A program made the translations under genes and the position numbers. 17,548 nt of DNA from Bacteroidota bacterium (GTDB lineage Bacteria; Bacteroidota; Bacteroidia; Bacteroidales; VadinHA17): assembly GCA_030593185.1 (NCBI GenBank), contig JAUVHQ010000015.1, positions 1-17,548 of the forward strand, in the 5' to 3' direction. The notes under the pieces were generated by a model. That model was not told the DNA's origin, searched no databases, and was given only the letters and a program-made list of their open reading frames with translations. This document shows, one piece after another, positions 6,198 to 12,574 of this stretch (the first letter of the stretch is position 1; the number at the start of each line of letters is the position of its first letter).

Positions 6198-6893
6198 TCA
6201 ACCCAGCTCACTGATCTTTTTAAGCATGGATTTGTTTTTTATTTCAATTTTCTTCCCTTCAATCCCGATCAATTGATCTTTTCGAAACTCTGATAAAATT
6301 CTGACAACATTCTCAGTCCTCATATCAATCAATTCACCTACCTCCTTTCTCGATACCGGAAGCTCATAAATATCCGACCTGTAAATCTTGTCGGCAAACA
6401 TCAACAGTATATGTGCAATTCTGCCTCTTAATTGTTTTATCCCAAGCTCAACCTTATTACTTAACACAACATCTGATATCCTGTTTATTTTCTCAATCAG
6501 GCTTAAAGCAAACTTGCCATTCTGCAAAATGATCTTTTTAATCACATCCAGTTCGATCAAGCAAAGTGAAGAATCTTCAAGAGCAGCAAGAGAATAAAGA
6601 TATTCAGTGTTTGAAAAAATACTCAGTAATCCAATAAAATCGCGGGGCGTGGTAATACTAATTATCTGCTGGGTCCTGCCCGGCCCTGTTTTGTATAATT
6701 TCACCAATCCTTCCTTCAGGTAAACAAGATGTTTTATTATCTCCCCTTCCTGGCAAATGATTTCACCCTTCTTTATAAAAATATCTTCTTTATTGAGATT
6801 CACCCAGGCTATCTCTTGTTTAGTTAAATAATTAAATAAGTATGACTTATAGATGCAAACGTCACATCCGTTTTCTCTTGTGGTATTGCTCAT
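6198..6893 (-). CDS. Crp/Fnr-family transcription regulator with N-terminal CxxC
   Basis: A 231-residue cytosolic regulator. Residues about 25-145 form the cyclic-nucleotide-like beta-roll (FIKKGEIICQEGEIIKHLVYLKEGLVKL) and dimer helix. Residues 150-225 form the winged helix, with the helix-turn-helix VSRKEVGELIDMRTENVVRI and the DNA-contacting E194 and R198 of the Crp/Fnr class. The N-terminus carries C10-x2-C13, and there are two further cysteines, C47 and C111. The C13-C111 spacing (98) is close to that between C23 and C122 in E. coli FNR, but the third FNR ligand (C29) has no counterpart, so a redox or Fe-S sensor is possible but not shown. It is divergent from the sqr operon across a 276-nt region containing an FNR-like box, pointing to control of that operon and itself. 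It ends just above repeat copy 1. Confidence 0.85.
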   Translation of the reverse strand: MSNTTRENGCDVCIYKSYLFNYLTKQEIAWVNLNKEDIFIKKGEIICQEGEIIKHLVYLKEGLVKLYKTGPGRTQQIISITTPRDFIGLLSIFSNTEYLYSLAALEDSSLCLIELDVIKKIILQNGKFALSLIEKINRISDVVLSNKVELGIKQLRGRIAHILLMFADKIYRSDIYELPVSRKEVGELIDMRTENVVRILSEFRKDQLIGIEGKKIEIKNKSMLKKISELG

Positions 6894-6922
6894 GACATAT
6901 TAAATAAACATATCCAAATATT

Positions 6923-6936
6923 ATGATATATATCAA
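6923..6936. promoter_or_regulatory. FNR-like operator candidate
   Basis: ATGAT-ATAT-ATCAA matches the FNR-type box TTGAT-N4-ATCAA at nine of ten specified positions. It lies 30 nt above the regulator's start codon and about 27 bp upstream of the -33 box of the sqr promoter, suitable for both autoregulation and class I-type activation. The region is AT-rich, so chance similarity must be weighed. Confidence 0.5.
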
Positions 6937-6948
6937 TATTGATATATA
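6927..6948. promoter_or_regulatory. Perfect 22-bp AT-rich palindrome overlapping the FNR-like box
   Basis: TATATATCAAT (6927-6937) is followed by its exact reverse complement (6938-6948). It shares the ATCAA half with the FNR-like box, so two overlapping dimer sites could compete. Its AT content makes it less specific than the palindrome at 5977-5998. Confidence 0.45.
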
Positions 6949-6962
6949 GCAAGGCGAATGTA

Positions 6963-6993
6963 ATTGCTGTCTAATATACTAAAAGTAGTTTTG
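6963..6993 (+). promoter_or_regulatory. Bacteroidota-type promoter of the sqr operon
   Basis: ATTG (6963-6966), a 19-nt spacer and TAGTTTTG (6986-6993) fit the TTTG / TAnnTTTG consensus, with one mismatch in the upstream box. It predicts a start near 7000 and a leader of about 170 nt containing the two hairpins at 7063-7141. Confidence 0.55.
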
Positions 6994-7062
6994 TTGTCAT
7001 AATTGTATTTAACCTGAAAAATTCATTAATTCTATCGAATTTTTCTGCTGACGTAGGAATAG

Positions 7063-7091
7063 TCAATAGTTGAGGACTTCTCAACTATTGA
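7063..7091 (+). promoter_or_regulatory. Leader hairpin 1 of the sqr operon (perfect 12-bp stem)
   Basis: TCAATAGTTGAG (7063-7074), loop GACTT (7075-7079) and CTCAACTATTGA (7080-7091) form a perfect 12-bp stem, followed by TTTTCCCC. The short T run makes a weak intrinsic terminator (attenuator) possible; a binding site or mRNA-stability element is the alternative. Confidence 0.65.
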
Positions 7092-7110
7092 TTTTCCCCA
7101 ATCAGATGAT

Positions 7111-7141
7111 GACGCTTCGGTCACACTCTGACCAAAGCGTC
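7111..7141 (+). promoter_or_regulatory. Leader hairpin 2 of the sqr operon (13-bp stem, one mismatch)
   Basis: GACGCTTCGGTCA (7111-7123), loop CACTC (7124-7128) and TGACCAAAGCGTC (7129-7141) pair at 12 of 13 positions. It lies 28 nt above the SQR start and 19 nt below hairpin 1, also with a 5-nt loop, so the two form a tandem leader structure. Confidence 0.65.
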
Positions 7142-7169
7142 AGGTTAAAATAATAATTTTAAATAAAAA

Positions 7170-8399
7170 ATGAAGAAGATTCTTATACTTGGCGGTGGAA
7201 CAGGCGGCACCATCATGGCTAACAAACTAAGAAAAGTCCTGGAAAGAGATGAATGGGAAATTACCCTTGTTGATAAGCATAAAACCCATTATTACCAACC
7301 GGGTTTTCTGTTTATTCCTTTTGGCATTTATAACAAGTATGATGTTATTAAACCTAAAAGTGATTTTTTCCCGCCTGGTATAAATATTATTTACACTCTA
7401 ATCGACAGGATTGATGGCGATAACAATAAAGTAATCCTGGAGGATGGGAAAGTCCTGAATTATGATTTTCTTATTATTTCTACAGGTACTCAGATAAGAC
7501 CGGATGAAACTCCCGGATTAAATGAAGAACTCTGGTATAAAAGCATTTTTGACTTTTATACTGTTGAAGGTGCTGTTGCTTTAAGAGAATTTTTCAAAAG
7601 CTGGGAAGGCGGTCACCTGGTTTTGAATATTGCAGAACTACCCTTTAAGTGCCCGGTTGCACCTCTTGAATTTGTTTTTCTCGCAGATGCTTATTTCCAT
7701 GAAATTGGAATAAGAGATAAAGTTGAGATCAGCTATGTTACCCCGCTTCCGGGAGCTTTCACAAAACCACGGGCAACCAAAATGTTGGGCGAATTACTAA
7801 ATGAAAAGAATATAAAGGTAATTCCGGAATTCTATCTTGAGAGGGTTGATAATAAAAATAAAAAGATCATTTCATATGATGAACAGGAAATTCCTTTCGA
7901 TGTGCTGACTATTGTTCCTGTTAATATGGGAAGTGATGTAATTGAAAGAAGTGGTCTTGGTGACGACCTTAACTTTGTGCCAACTGATAAATATACATTG
8001 AGGTCTGAGAAGTATGAAAACATATTCGTCCTTGGTGATGCCTCAAATATTCCAACCTCCAAATCAGGTTCAGTCGTTCATTTCTCCTCAGATGTACTTT
8101 TTGAGAACCTAATGAGCGCAATTGAAGGCAGGCCACTGATGGCAAAATTCGACGGACATTCAAATTGCTATATAGAAACAGGGTTCGGAAAAGGATCAAT
8201 CATCGATTTTAATTATGATACTGAACCGTTACCCGGTACATTCCCATTACCGGGGATTGGCCCTTTCGGTTTGTTGAAAAATACCAAAATGAACCATTAC
8301 GGAAAAGTTTTGTTCAGATGGATGTATTGGCATATTCGACTTAAGGATAAACGACTTCCCATAGAATCCGAGATGTCAATGGCTGGAAAAAAATTGTAA
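7170..8399 (+). CDS. sqr: Sulfide:quinone oxidoreductase-type FAD flavoprotein
   Basis: A 409-residue flavoprotein of the SQR/flavocytochrome c sulfide dehydrogenase group. Residues 3-15 hold the FAD dinucleotide-binding motif (ILGGGTGG), STGTQIRP (104-111) is the second FAD contact, and FVLGDASN (286-293) is the third. Two of the usual redox cysteines are present: C161 in FKCPVAPLE and C333 in SNCYIETGFGKG, matching the pair that holds the sulfur chain in SQRs. There are no other cysteines, so the third SQR Cys is missing. The C-terminus (about 370-400) is amphipathic with WMYWHIRLK, as expected for a monotopic membrane anchor near quinone. The likely reaction is sulfide to polysulfide or persulfide with electrons to menaquinone. 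It is first in an operon with sulfur-relay genes, and the gap to the next gene is 23 nt. A related coenzyme A or NAD(P)-linked disulfide reductase is less likely. Confidence 0.75.
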   Translation: MKKILILGGGTGGTIMANKLRKVLERDEWEITLVDKHKTHYYQPGFLFIPFGIYNKYDVIKPKSDFFPPGINIIYTLIDRIDGDNNKVILEDGKVLNYDFLIISTGTQIRPDETPGLNEELWYKSIFDFYTVEGAVALREFFKSWEGGHLVLNIAELPFKCPVAPLEFVFLADAYFHEIGIRDKVEISYVTPLPGAFTKPRATKMLGELLNEKNIKVIPEFYLERVDNKNKKIISYDEQEIPFDVLTIVPVNMGSDVIERSGLGDDLNFVPTDKYTLRSEKYENIFVLGDASNIPTSKSGSVVHFSSDVLFENLMSAIEGRPLMAKFDGHSNCYIETGFGKGSIIDFNYDTEPLPGTFPLPGIGPFGLLKNTKMNHYGKVLFRWMYWHIRLKDKRLPIESEMSMAGKKL

Positions 8400-8422
8400 T
8401 TAATCTGACAAAAGTTTTTGAG

Positions 8423-9097
8423 ATGAGTGATAAAAGCATACAACCCCAAATAGACGAGATCAATCAAAAGCTTGACCTGGTTTTACAATATGTCAATCAG
8501 CAACGATTGAAAAGTGAAGCGATAGAAGACCTGGTAACAGATGTATCTATCATTGGCAGGGATATTTTTCATGGCGCAGTAAATGAACTTGACAATCAGA
8601 ATATTGAGCTGGATATTGATGAGATTAAAATTTTGATCTTTAAGCTTATAAAAAATGTAGGGAATTTTGTTACTATTCTGAGTGCATTTGAAAGTCTCAA
8701 TGATTTTCTTAAAGATGCAGGTCCTGTCGCCAACGAGGTAATGATCGATGTTATTAAGAAAATGCATGAATTCGAAAAGAAAGGATATTTCGAATTCATA
8801 AAAGAACTTATGCATGTGTTTGATAATATCATTACTAACTACGCTGCTGAAGATGTCAGGTTTCTGTCTAATAATATCGTCACTATCATGGATACTATTA
8901 AGAATATGACCCAACCTGAGATACTCGGTGCAATGAACAATGCAGTTAATATATATAAAAACCTGAATCCTGACGATGTGGAGGAATACTCTATGTGGAA
9001 AGCTTTCAGAGAAATGAGAACACCTGAAATGAAACGGGGAATAGGTTTCATAATGTTATTCCTCAAGAATTTGTCAAAAGAACAAACAAAAACATAG
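8423..9097 (+). CDS. DUF1641 family protein
   Basis: A 224-residue, mainly helical soluble protein. The N-terminal 45 residues look like a coiled coil (QIDEINQKLDLVLQYVNQQ), the middle is helical with no cysteines, and the C-terminus carries the DUF1641 signature (YSMWKAFREMRTPEMKRGIGF, about 190-210). DUF1641 proteins are encoded beside sulfide:quinone oxidoreductases and formate dehydrogenase-type complexes; their biochemical role is unknown, with assembly or a membrane-dock role often assumed. Here it lies 23 nt after the SQR gene and 27 nt before the TusE-like gene, so it belongs to the same operon and probably works with the SQR (inference). Confidence 0.75.
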   Translation: MSDKSIQPQIDEINQKLDLVLQYVNQQRLKSEAIEDLVTDVSIIGRDIFHGAVNELDNQNIELDIDEIKILIFKLIKNVGNFVTILSAFESLNDFLKDAGPVANEVMIDVIKKMHEFEKKGYFEFIKELMHVFDNIITNYAAEDVRFLSNNIVTIMDTIKNMTQPEILGAMNNAVNIYKNLNPDDVEEYSMWKAFREMRTPEMKRGIGFIMLFLKNLSKEQTKT

Positions 9098-9124
9098 TTT
9101 CAAAAATAATTTAAAATCAAAATT

Positions 9125-9436
9125 ATGGCAACAAAGAATATTGCTGGTATCAGCGTAGATGTAAACGAGGAAGGTTATATGACCGACCCTTCACAATGGA
9201 CAGAAGCAATTGCAAAAGAATTGGCAAAAGAAGAAGATATTGAACTTACCGATGAACATCTTAAGGTCGCAAAATACCTTAGAGAAGAACATGAGAAAGG
9301 TGCAGTATTAACAATCAGGAAGGTTGGAAAATCAGGCCTTGTTGATATCAAGGGCCTTTATAAATTATTCCCGGGAGGACCATTAAAAAAATCATCAAAG
9401 ATTGCCGGAATTCCCAAACCTACAAGCTGTGTCTAA
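9125..9436 (+). CDS. tusE: TusE/DsrC-like sulfur-carrier protein with one active-site Cys
   Basis: A 103-residue protein matching the full length of the DsrC/TusE fold. The C-terminal arm ends GIPKPTSCV, which gives the conserved penultimate Cys (C102) that carries persulfide. In DsrC of dissimilatory sulfur metabolism a second Cys lies 11 residues earlier; here that position is S91 (KKSSKIAG), so the protein has the TusE-type single-Cys arrangement. WTEAIAKELAKEEDIELTDE is the standard helical core. It should accept persulfide from a DsrE-type partner, whose candidate is the next gene, 29 nt downstream. No DsrAB is visible, so it is more likely a sulfur shuttle for SQR products than a sulfite-reductase substrate. 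Confidence 0.85.
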   Translation: MATKNIAGISVDVNEEGYMTDPSQWTEAIAKELAKEEDIELTDEHLKVAKYLREEHEKGAVLTIRKVGKSGLVDIKGLYKLFPGGPLKKSSKIAGIPKPTSCV

Positions 9437-9465
9437 AACTCTAATTATAATAAACAAATATTAAA

Positions 9466-9972
9466 ATGGCTGAAAAAAAAGAAGAAAAACCTTTAAAAAA
9501 AGTTTGCATTATCTGTGCAAAAGGTACTATTGAAGATGTTTATGCATCTTTAGTTATGGCTAACGGGGCCGTAATGGAAGGTATCGAAGCAAAAATGTTC
9601 TTTACCTTTTTCGGGCTGGACGCTATTACGAAAAAGAAAATGAACAAGCTGCATACCGGAACTGTTGGAAATCCCGCAATGACCATGCCCGGAGGAATTC
9701 CATTCCCCACTCTTCTGGGAATGCTGCCGGGTGTTGAAGCCGGAGTATCAGCAATGATGAAAAAACAAATGGCAGATCTCGATATACCACCTGTTGATGA
9801 ATTCCTGGATATGATTACAGCCGGTGGCGGCGAAATCTATGCTTGTAAGCTGGCTACAGATATGTTCAAGCTTAAGAAAGAAGATCTCTCTGAACATGTT
9901 ATTGATATAATCACAATAGGCGATTTTTATGCTTTAGCCGGAGGTGATAATACTCAAATTATTTTTACGTAA
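9466..9972 (+). CDS. DsrE2-like sulfur relay protein (DsrE/DsrF/DrsH family)
   Basis: A 168-residue protein of the DsrE/DsrF-like superfamily, closest in layout to the membrane-associated DsrE2 type. After a Lys-rich start, VCIICAKG (13-20) begins the first strand (C14, C17). Residues 72-97 form a long glycine- and methionine-rich hydrophobic stretch (MTMPGGIPFPTLLGMLPGV). C127 in YACKLATDMFKL is the conserved active-site Cys expected to hold persulfide. Such proteins mobilise thiosulfate or persulfide sulfur and pass it to TusA/TusE/DsrC carriers. It is last in the sqr operon, 29 nt after the TusE-like gene. Repeat copy 2 and its large palindrome follow within 5 nt of the stop. Confidence 0.8.
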   Translation: MAEKKEEKPLKKVCIICAKGTIEDVYASLVMANGAVMEGIEAKMFFTFFGLDAITKKKMNKLHTGTVGNPAMTMPGGIPFPTLLGMLPGVEAGVSAMMKKQMADLDIPPVDEFLDMITAGGGEIYACKLATDMFKLKKEDLSEHVIDIITIGDFYALAGGDNTQIIFT

Positions 9973-9976
9973 GTAC

Positions 9977-10032
9977 CTGAAGTTTATTTGCAGTATATTT
10001 TGGAACATAGCTTATTAATAACGTTATTAATA
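9977..10032. repeat. 56-bp interspersed repeat, copy 2
   Basis: The ungapped partner of 6086-6141 (50/56 identical). It begins 5 nt after the DsrE2-like stop. Unlike copy 1 it lacks the 12-bp tandem expansion and keeps a nearly complete palindrome (10006-10039). Confidence 0.75.
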
Positions 10033-10039
10033 GGCTATG
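10006..10039. terminator. 34-bp near-perfect palindrome between convergent genes (bidirectional terminator candidate)
   Basis: Centred between 10022 and 10023, 17 bases on each side pair with one T-G wobble (left arm from CATAGC, right arm to GGCTATG). It lies between the convergent ends of the DsrE2-like gene (9972) and the sulfatase gene (10110). With an AT-rich core and no long T run it is a weak intrinsic terminator at best; a cruciform or transcript-end structure is equally possible. Confidence 0.5.
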
Positions 10040-10109
10040 CTATAATTTGTGTATCATTAAATAAACTAACTAATTCCACGAGCGAACTTAGACAGTCCGC
10101 AATTTGAAT

Positions 10110-11561
10110 TTATGGATCAATTTGTTTGAAGGGGAATTCCTTTGATGGAATCCGTGCTTCCTTCATGATTTTCCTGATCTGTTCAACTATTTCCGGATGT
10201 TGCTCAGATACATTGTTTTGCTCGCCTATATCTTCCGCAAGGTTATATAATTCTATCTGAAGGCTATCCTTAAACATGTTCTGCCGCACTCCTTTCCAAT
10301 CGCCCGTTCTCACCATCTGCTGACCACCGTACGCCGCAAATTCCATGTACAAATATTCGTGTTCTTCCTGTTTGTCTTTACCCAGAAGAGTGGGAACGAA
10401 ACTAATTCCGTCAAGATCACCAGGATTTTTATCAGAAACACCGGCAACTTCACTAAGGGTAGGCAGAATATCCTGAAATGCACAAACCAAATCGTTTGTT
10501 GTTCCGGGTTTTATTTTACCCGGCCAGCGGGCAACAAACGGAACCCTGATACCGCCCTCATAAACACTTCCTTTCAGCCCCCTGAACACTCCCGCACTTT
10601 TAAAGAATTCCGAGTCGGAACCACCTATGCGGTCATAGGTTGGTCCGTTGTCGGAAGTAAAAATTATTAAAGTGTTGTCCTCAATGTTTAGTTCTTCCAA
10701 TAATGCCATGATCTGACCGATTCCTTTGTCCATGTGAGTGATCATAGCGGCATATCCGGCTCGTGGAAAAGGATGCTTCAGGTATCCCTTATGAACATAG
10801 TCATCTTCAGGTATTATACCCTTATATTCTTCCAACGATTCTTCCGGTACCTGGATTGACAGGTGAGGAATAGCAAAAGGAAGGTACAGGAAAAAGGGCG
10901 TAGTTTCATTGTTTTTTATAAACTGCAGCGCTTCTTCAATAAACAAGTCTTGCGAATGTTGTTCTCCTGTTAATTCCCTGGTATTGCCTTCAAGCCAGAC
11001 CGTATCCTGATTTTTTATAAGGAATTTTGGATAATGATTATGAGCATGACGCTGACAGTTAAAACCGAAAAACAGGTCAAAACCCTGATTATTCGGATCT
11101 CCTTCCGATCCGGTTTTTCCAAGCCCCCATTTACCAATTGCAGCCGTCGCATAACCTTTTGATTTAAGTAATTCCGCTATGGTTATGGTGCCGTCGGGAA
11201 GTGGTTTTTGACCCCAAAAGCCATCCCCGCCTTTCACTTCAAAATTATTTCTTACATAGGAATTACCCGTATGTTTGCCGGTCAATAACACGCAGCGTGA
11301 CGGAGCACATACGGGACTTCCGGAGTAATGTTGGGTAAGCCGTATTCCTTCAGTTGCAATCCTGTCAATACTCGGGGTTTTAATGATTTCCTGGCCATAA
11401 CATCCCGGTTCATTATAGCCCATATCATCAGCCATAATAAAAATGATGTTTGGAGAAGTTGCTTCTTCCTGTTGATTATCAGTACCACAACCGGTTAAAG
11501 ACCCAAGGGTAACCCCAAGACCAAATATGCCAATTAATAGCAGATTTTTTTTAATATGCAT
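10110..11561 (-). CDS. Cys-type sulfatase lipoprotein (arylsulfatase family)
   Basis: A 483-residue sulfatase from the preferred start, 13 codons inside the longest frame. MHIKKN begins a clean lipoprotein signal peptide with lipobox L-T-G-C (Cys at residue 25), so the mature enzyme is anchored in a periplasmic or surface membrane. NIIFIMADDMGY (38-49) supplies the metal-binding aspartates. CAPSRCVLLTG begins with C85, the Cys converted to formylglycine (motif C-x-P-x-R), so an anaerobic sulfatase-maturing enzyme encoded elsewhere is needed. FTSDNGPTYD is the second metal motif. The substrate is probably a sulfated glycan or aryl sulfate and cannot be told from the sequence. It is convergent with the sulfur operon and has no glycan-uptake (SusC/D) neighbours here, so a link to the sulfide module is doubtful. 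Confidence 0.9.
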   Translation of the reverse strand: MHIKKNLLLIGIFGLGVTLGSLTGCGTDNQQEEATSPNIIFIMADDMGYNEPGCYGQEIIKTPSIDRIATEGIRLTQHYSGSPVCAPSRCVLLTGKHTGNSYVRNNFEVKGGDGFWGQKPLPDGTITIAELLKSKGYATAAIGKWGLGKTGSEGDPNNQGFDLFFGFNCQRHAHNHYPKFLIKNQDTVWLEGNTRELTGEQHSQDLFIEEALQFIKNNETTPFFLYLPFAIPHLSIQVPEESLEEYKGIIPEDDYVHKGYLKHPFPRAGYAAMITHMDKGIGQIMALLEELNIEDNTLIIFTSDNGPTYDRIGGSDSEFFKSAGVFRGLKGSVYEGGIRVPFVARWPGKIKPGTTNDLVCAFQDILPTLSEVAGVSDKNPGDLDGISFVPTLLGKDKQEEHEYLYMEFAAYGGQQMVRTGDWKGVRQNMFKDSLQIELYNLAEDIGEQNNVSEQHPEIVEQIRKIMKEARIPSKEFPFKQIDP

Positions 11562-11897
11562 AATATAATAATCTAACTGATAAAACACCAGGTGCAACAA
11601 TAAATAGAAGTGATTTTATATTTTTTATAAAAATGTGTTTTAGTTATTAATTAGTCCGCCCCACTTGCCTACTCAGCCCTTCCTGCTTCATCATTCTACC
11701 ACAGTGAAATATGCTCCTTCCCTAGTGAAATATTTTCGTGCCTCAAATTTCACAGGGCAGGCGTCGCATTTCACGTGGCAGGCATTCGAAATTCTATATT
11801 CATTATTTTTTTCTTCTTACTTATTTCTTCACCTTTTCCCTCTTCTTTGCGTCTCTGCACCTCTGCGATTCATTCTTCCCTTTTGACTTTTTACTTT
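11562..11897. other. Non-coding stretch with dispersed repeat and C/T-rich tract
   Basis: No convincing gene. From 11700 to 11780 it holds a dispersed repeat: the blocks at 11700-11720 and 11763-11780 reappear next to each other at 12453-12491 (the second block identical over 18 bases, GTCGCATTTCACGTGGCA). Positions 11800-11900 are C/T-rich on the plus strand and run into the DUF4834 stop. No clear promoter for the sulfatase gene was found. Confidence 0.6.
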
Positions 11898-12128
11898 TTA
11901 CTTGTCTTCGTCTACATCTTCGTAGTCAATATACTCTCCCGAGTCTTTGCCGAACATTTTCTTATCCGTTCGTTTATCATAATGAATGGTTATATCGCCT
12001 TCTTTCTTTTTCGGGATATTATTGGTTGACTTATTGGATGATGACGGAAATAAGAACTTTACAAGCAATTTCACCACGAAATAGACAACAATTATTATTA
12101 ATATGGTCCTAAATAAACCTATGATCAT
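11898..12128 (-). CDS. DUF4834 family small membrane protein
   Basis: A 76-residue protein with one N-terminal membrane segment (residues 3-27, MIIGLFRTILIIIVVYFVVK), a short Ser/Asn linker and a charged cytoplasmic tail containing KKKEGDITIHYDK and a GEYIDYEDV end. This matches the Bacteroidota DUF4834 family, whose function is unknown. Its stop at 11898-11900 sits inside a purine-rich tract (minus strand). It stands alone between two repeat-filled gaps, with no operon partner within 300 nt. Confidence 0.75.
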   Translation of the reverse strand: MIIGLFRTILIIIVVYFVVKLLVKFLFPSSSNKSTNNIPKKKEGDITIHYDKRTDKKMFGKDSGEYIDYEDVDEDK

Positions 12129-12574
12129 CTCTTTTATGCTAATTATCCTGCAAAGTTACAGAAATATTTTTGTCCCCGGTGATTGTTCCCCGGTCAATTG
12201 ACCAAACATGGACTGGAATGTTGCGGGTTATCCGCCTTCGTTATCACTACGGCGGAGAAAGCGGGTTTCGTGTTACGGGTTAAGAGGGAATATTTCAAGG
12301 TTCAAGGCAAAAAGAGCAAAGCACAAGGTTTTTTATGTCCACTTTTAAGCATAGTAAGTATACGGATTTTGCGAACGAAGTGAAGCAATCTCTCCCGGCT
12401 TTTCGCAAAGCTTATGAAAGTCCTTTTCTTCTCTTCTCTCTTCCCTTTTGCCCACAGCGAAATATGCTCCTTCGTCGCATTTCACGTGGCAAGCTTTTGC
12501 CTTCTCTTCTTTCTTCACTTTTGCCTTTTGCCTTTTGCCTTCTTTCTACATCACCTCATCACCTCATCACCTCA
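12129..12574. other. Repeat-filled intergenic region
   Basis: No believable gene. It contains a hairpin TCCGCC (12231-12236) / GGCGGA (12251-12256), a stretch at 12367-12395 (TTGCGAACGAAGTGAAGCAA) that resembles the widely dispersed bacterial repeat of the type 'ttgcgagcgaagcgaagcaat', the compact copy of the dispersed repeat (12453-12491), C/T-rich tracts, and an octamer tandem repeat CATCACCT (three full units plus six bases, 12549-12578) that overlaps the stop of the DUF5723 gene. Confidence 0.65.

Noticed and set aside
6011..6211. 66-codon minus-strand frame overlapping the end of the Crp/Fnr-type gene
   Set aside because: It is made of the interspersed repeat and its 12-bp tandem array (a Leu-Ile-Thr run), has no leader, and the same DNA occurs in repeat copy 2 without an open frame of that length.
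7000..7169. Known riboswitch in the sqr leader
   Set aside because: Two simple hairpins only; no conserved core of any riboswitch class recognised.
10110..11561. Sulfatase as part of the sulfide module
   Set aside because: It is on the opposite strand, convergent, beyond the bracketing repeat, and belongs by signal peptide and family to glycan or ester sulfate use.
11665..12112. Overlapping plus-strand frames rich in Phe, Leu and Ser
   Set aside because: Produced by C/T-rich tracts and antisense to the DUF4834 gene; no family resemblance.
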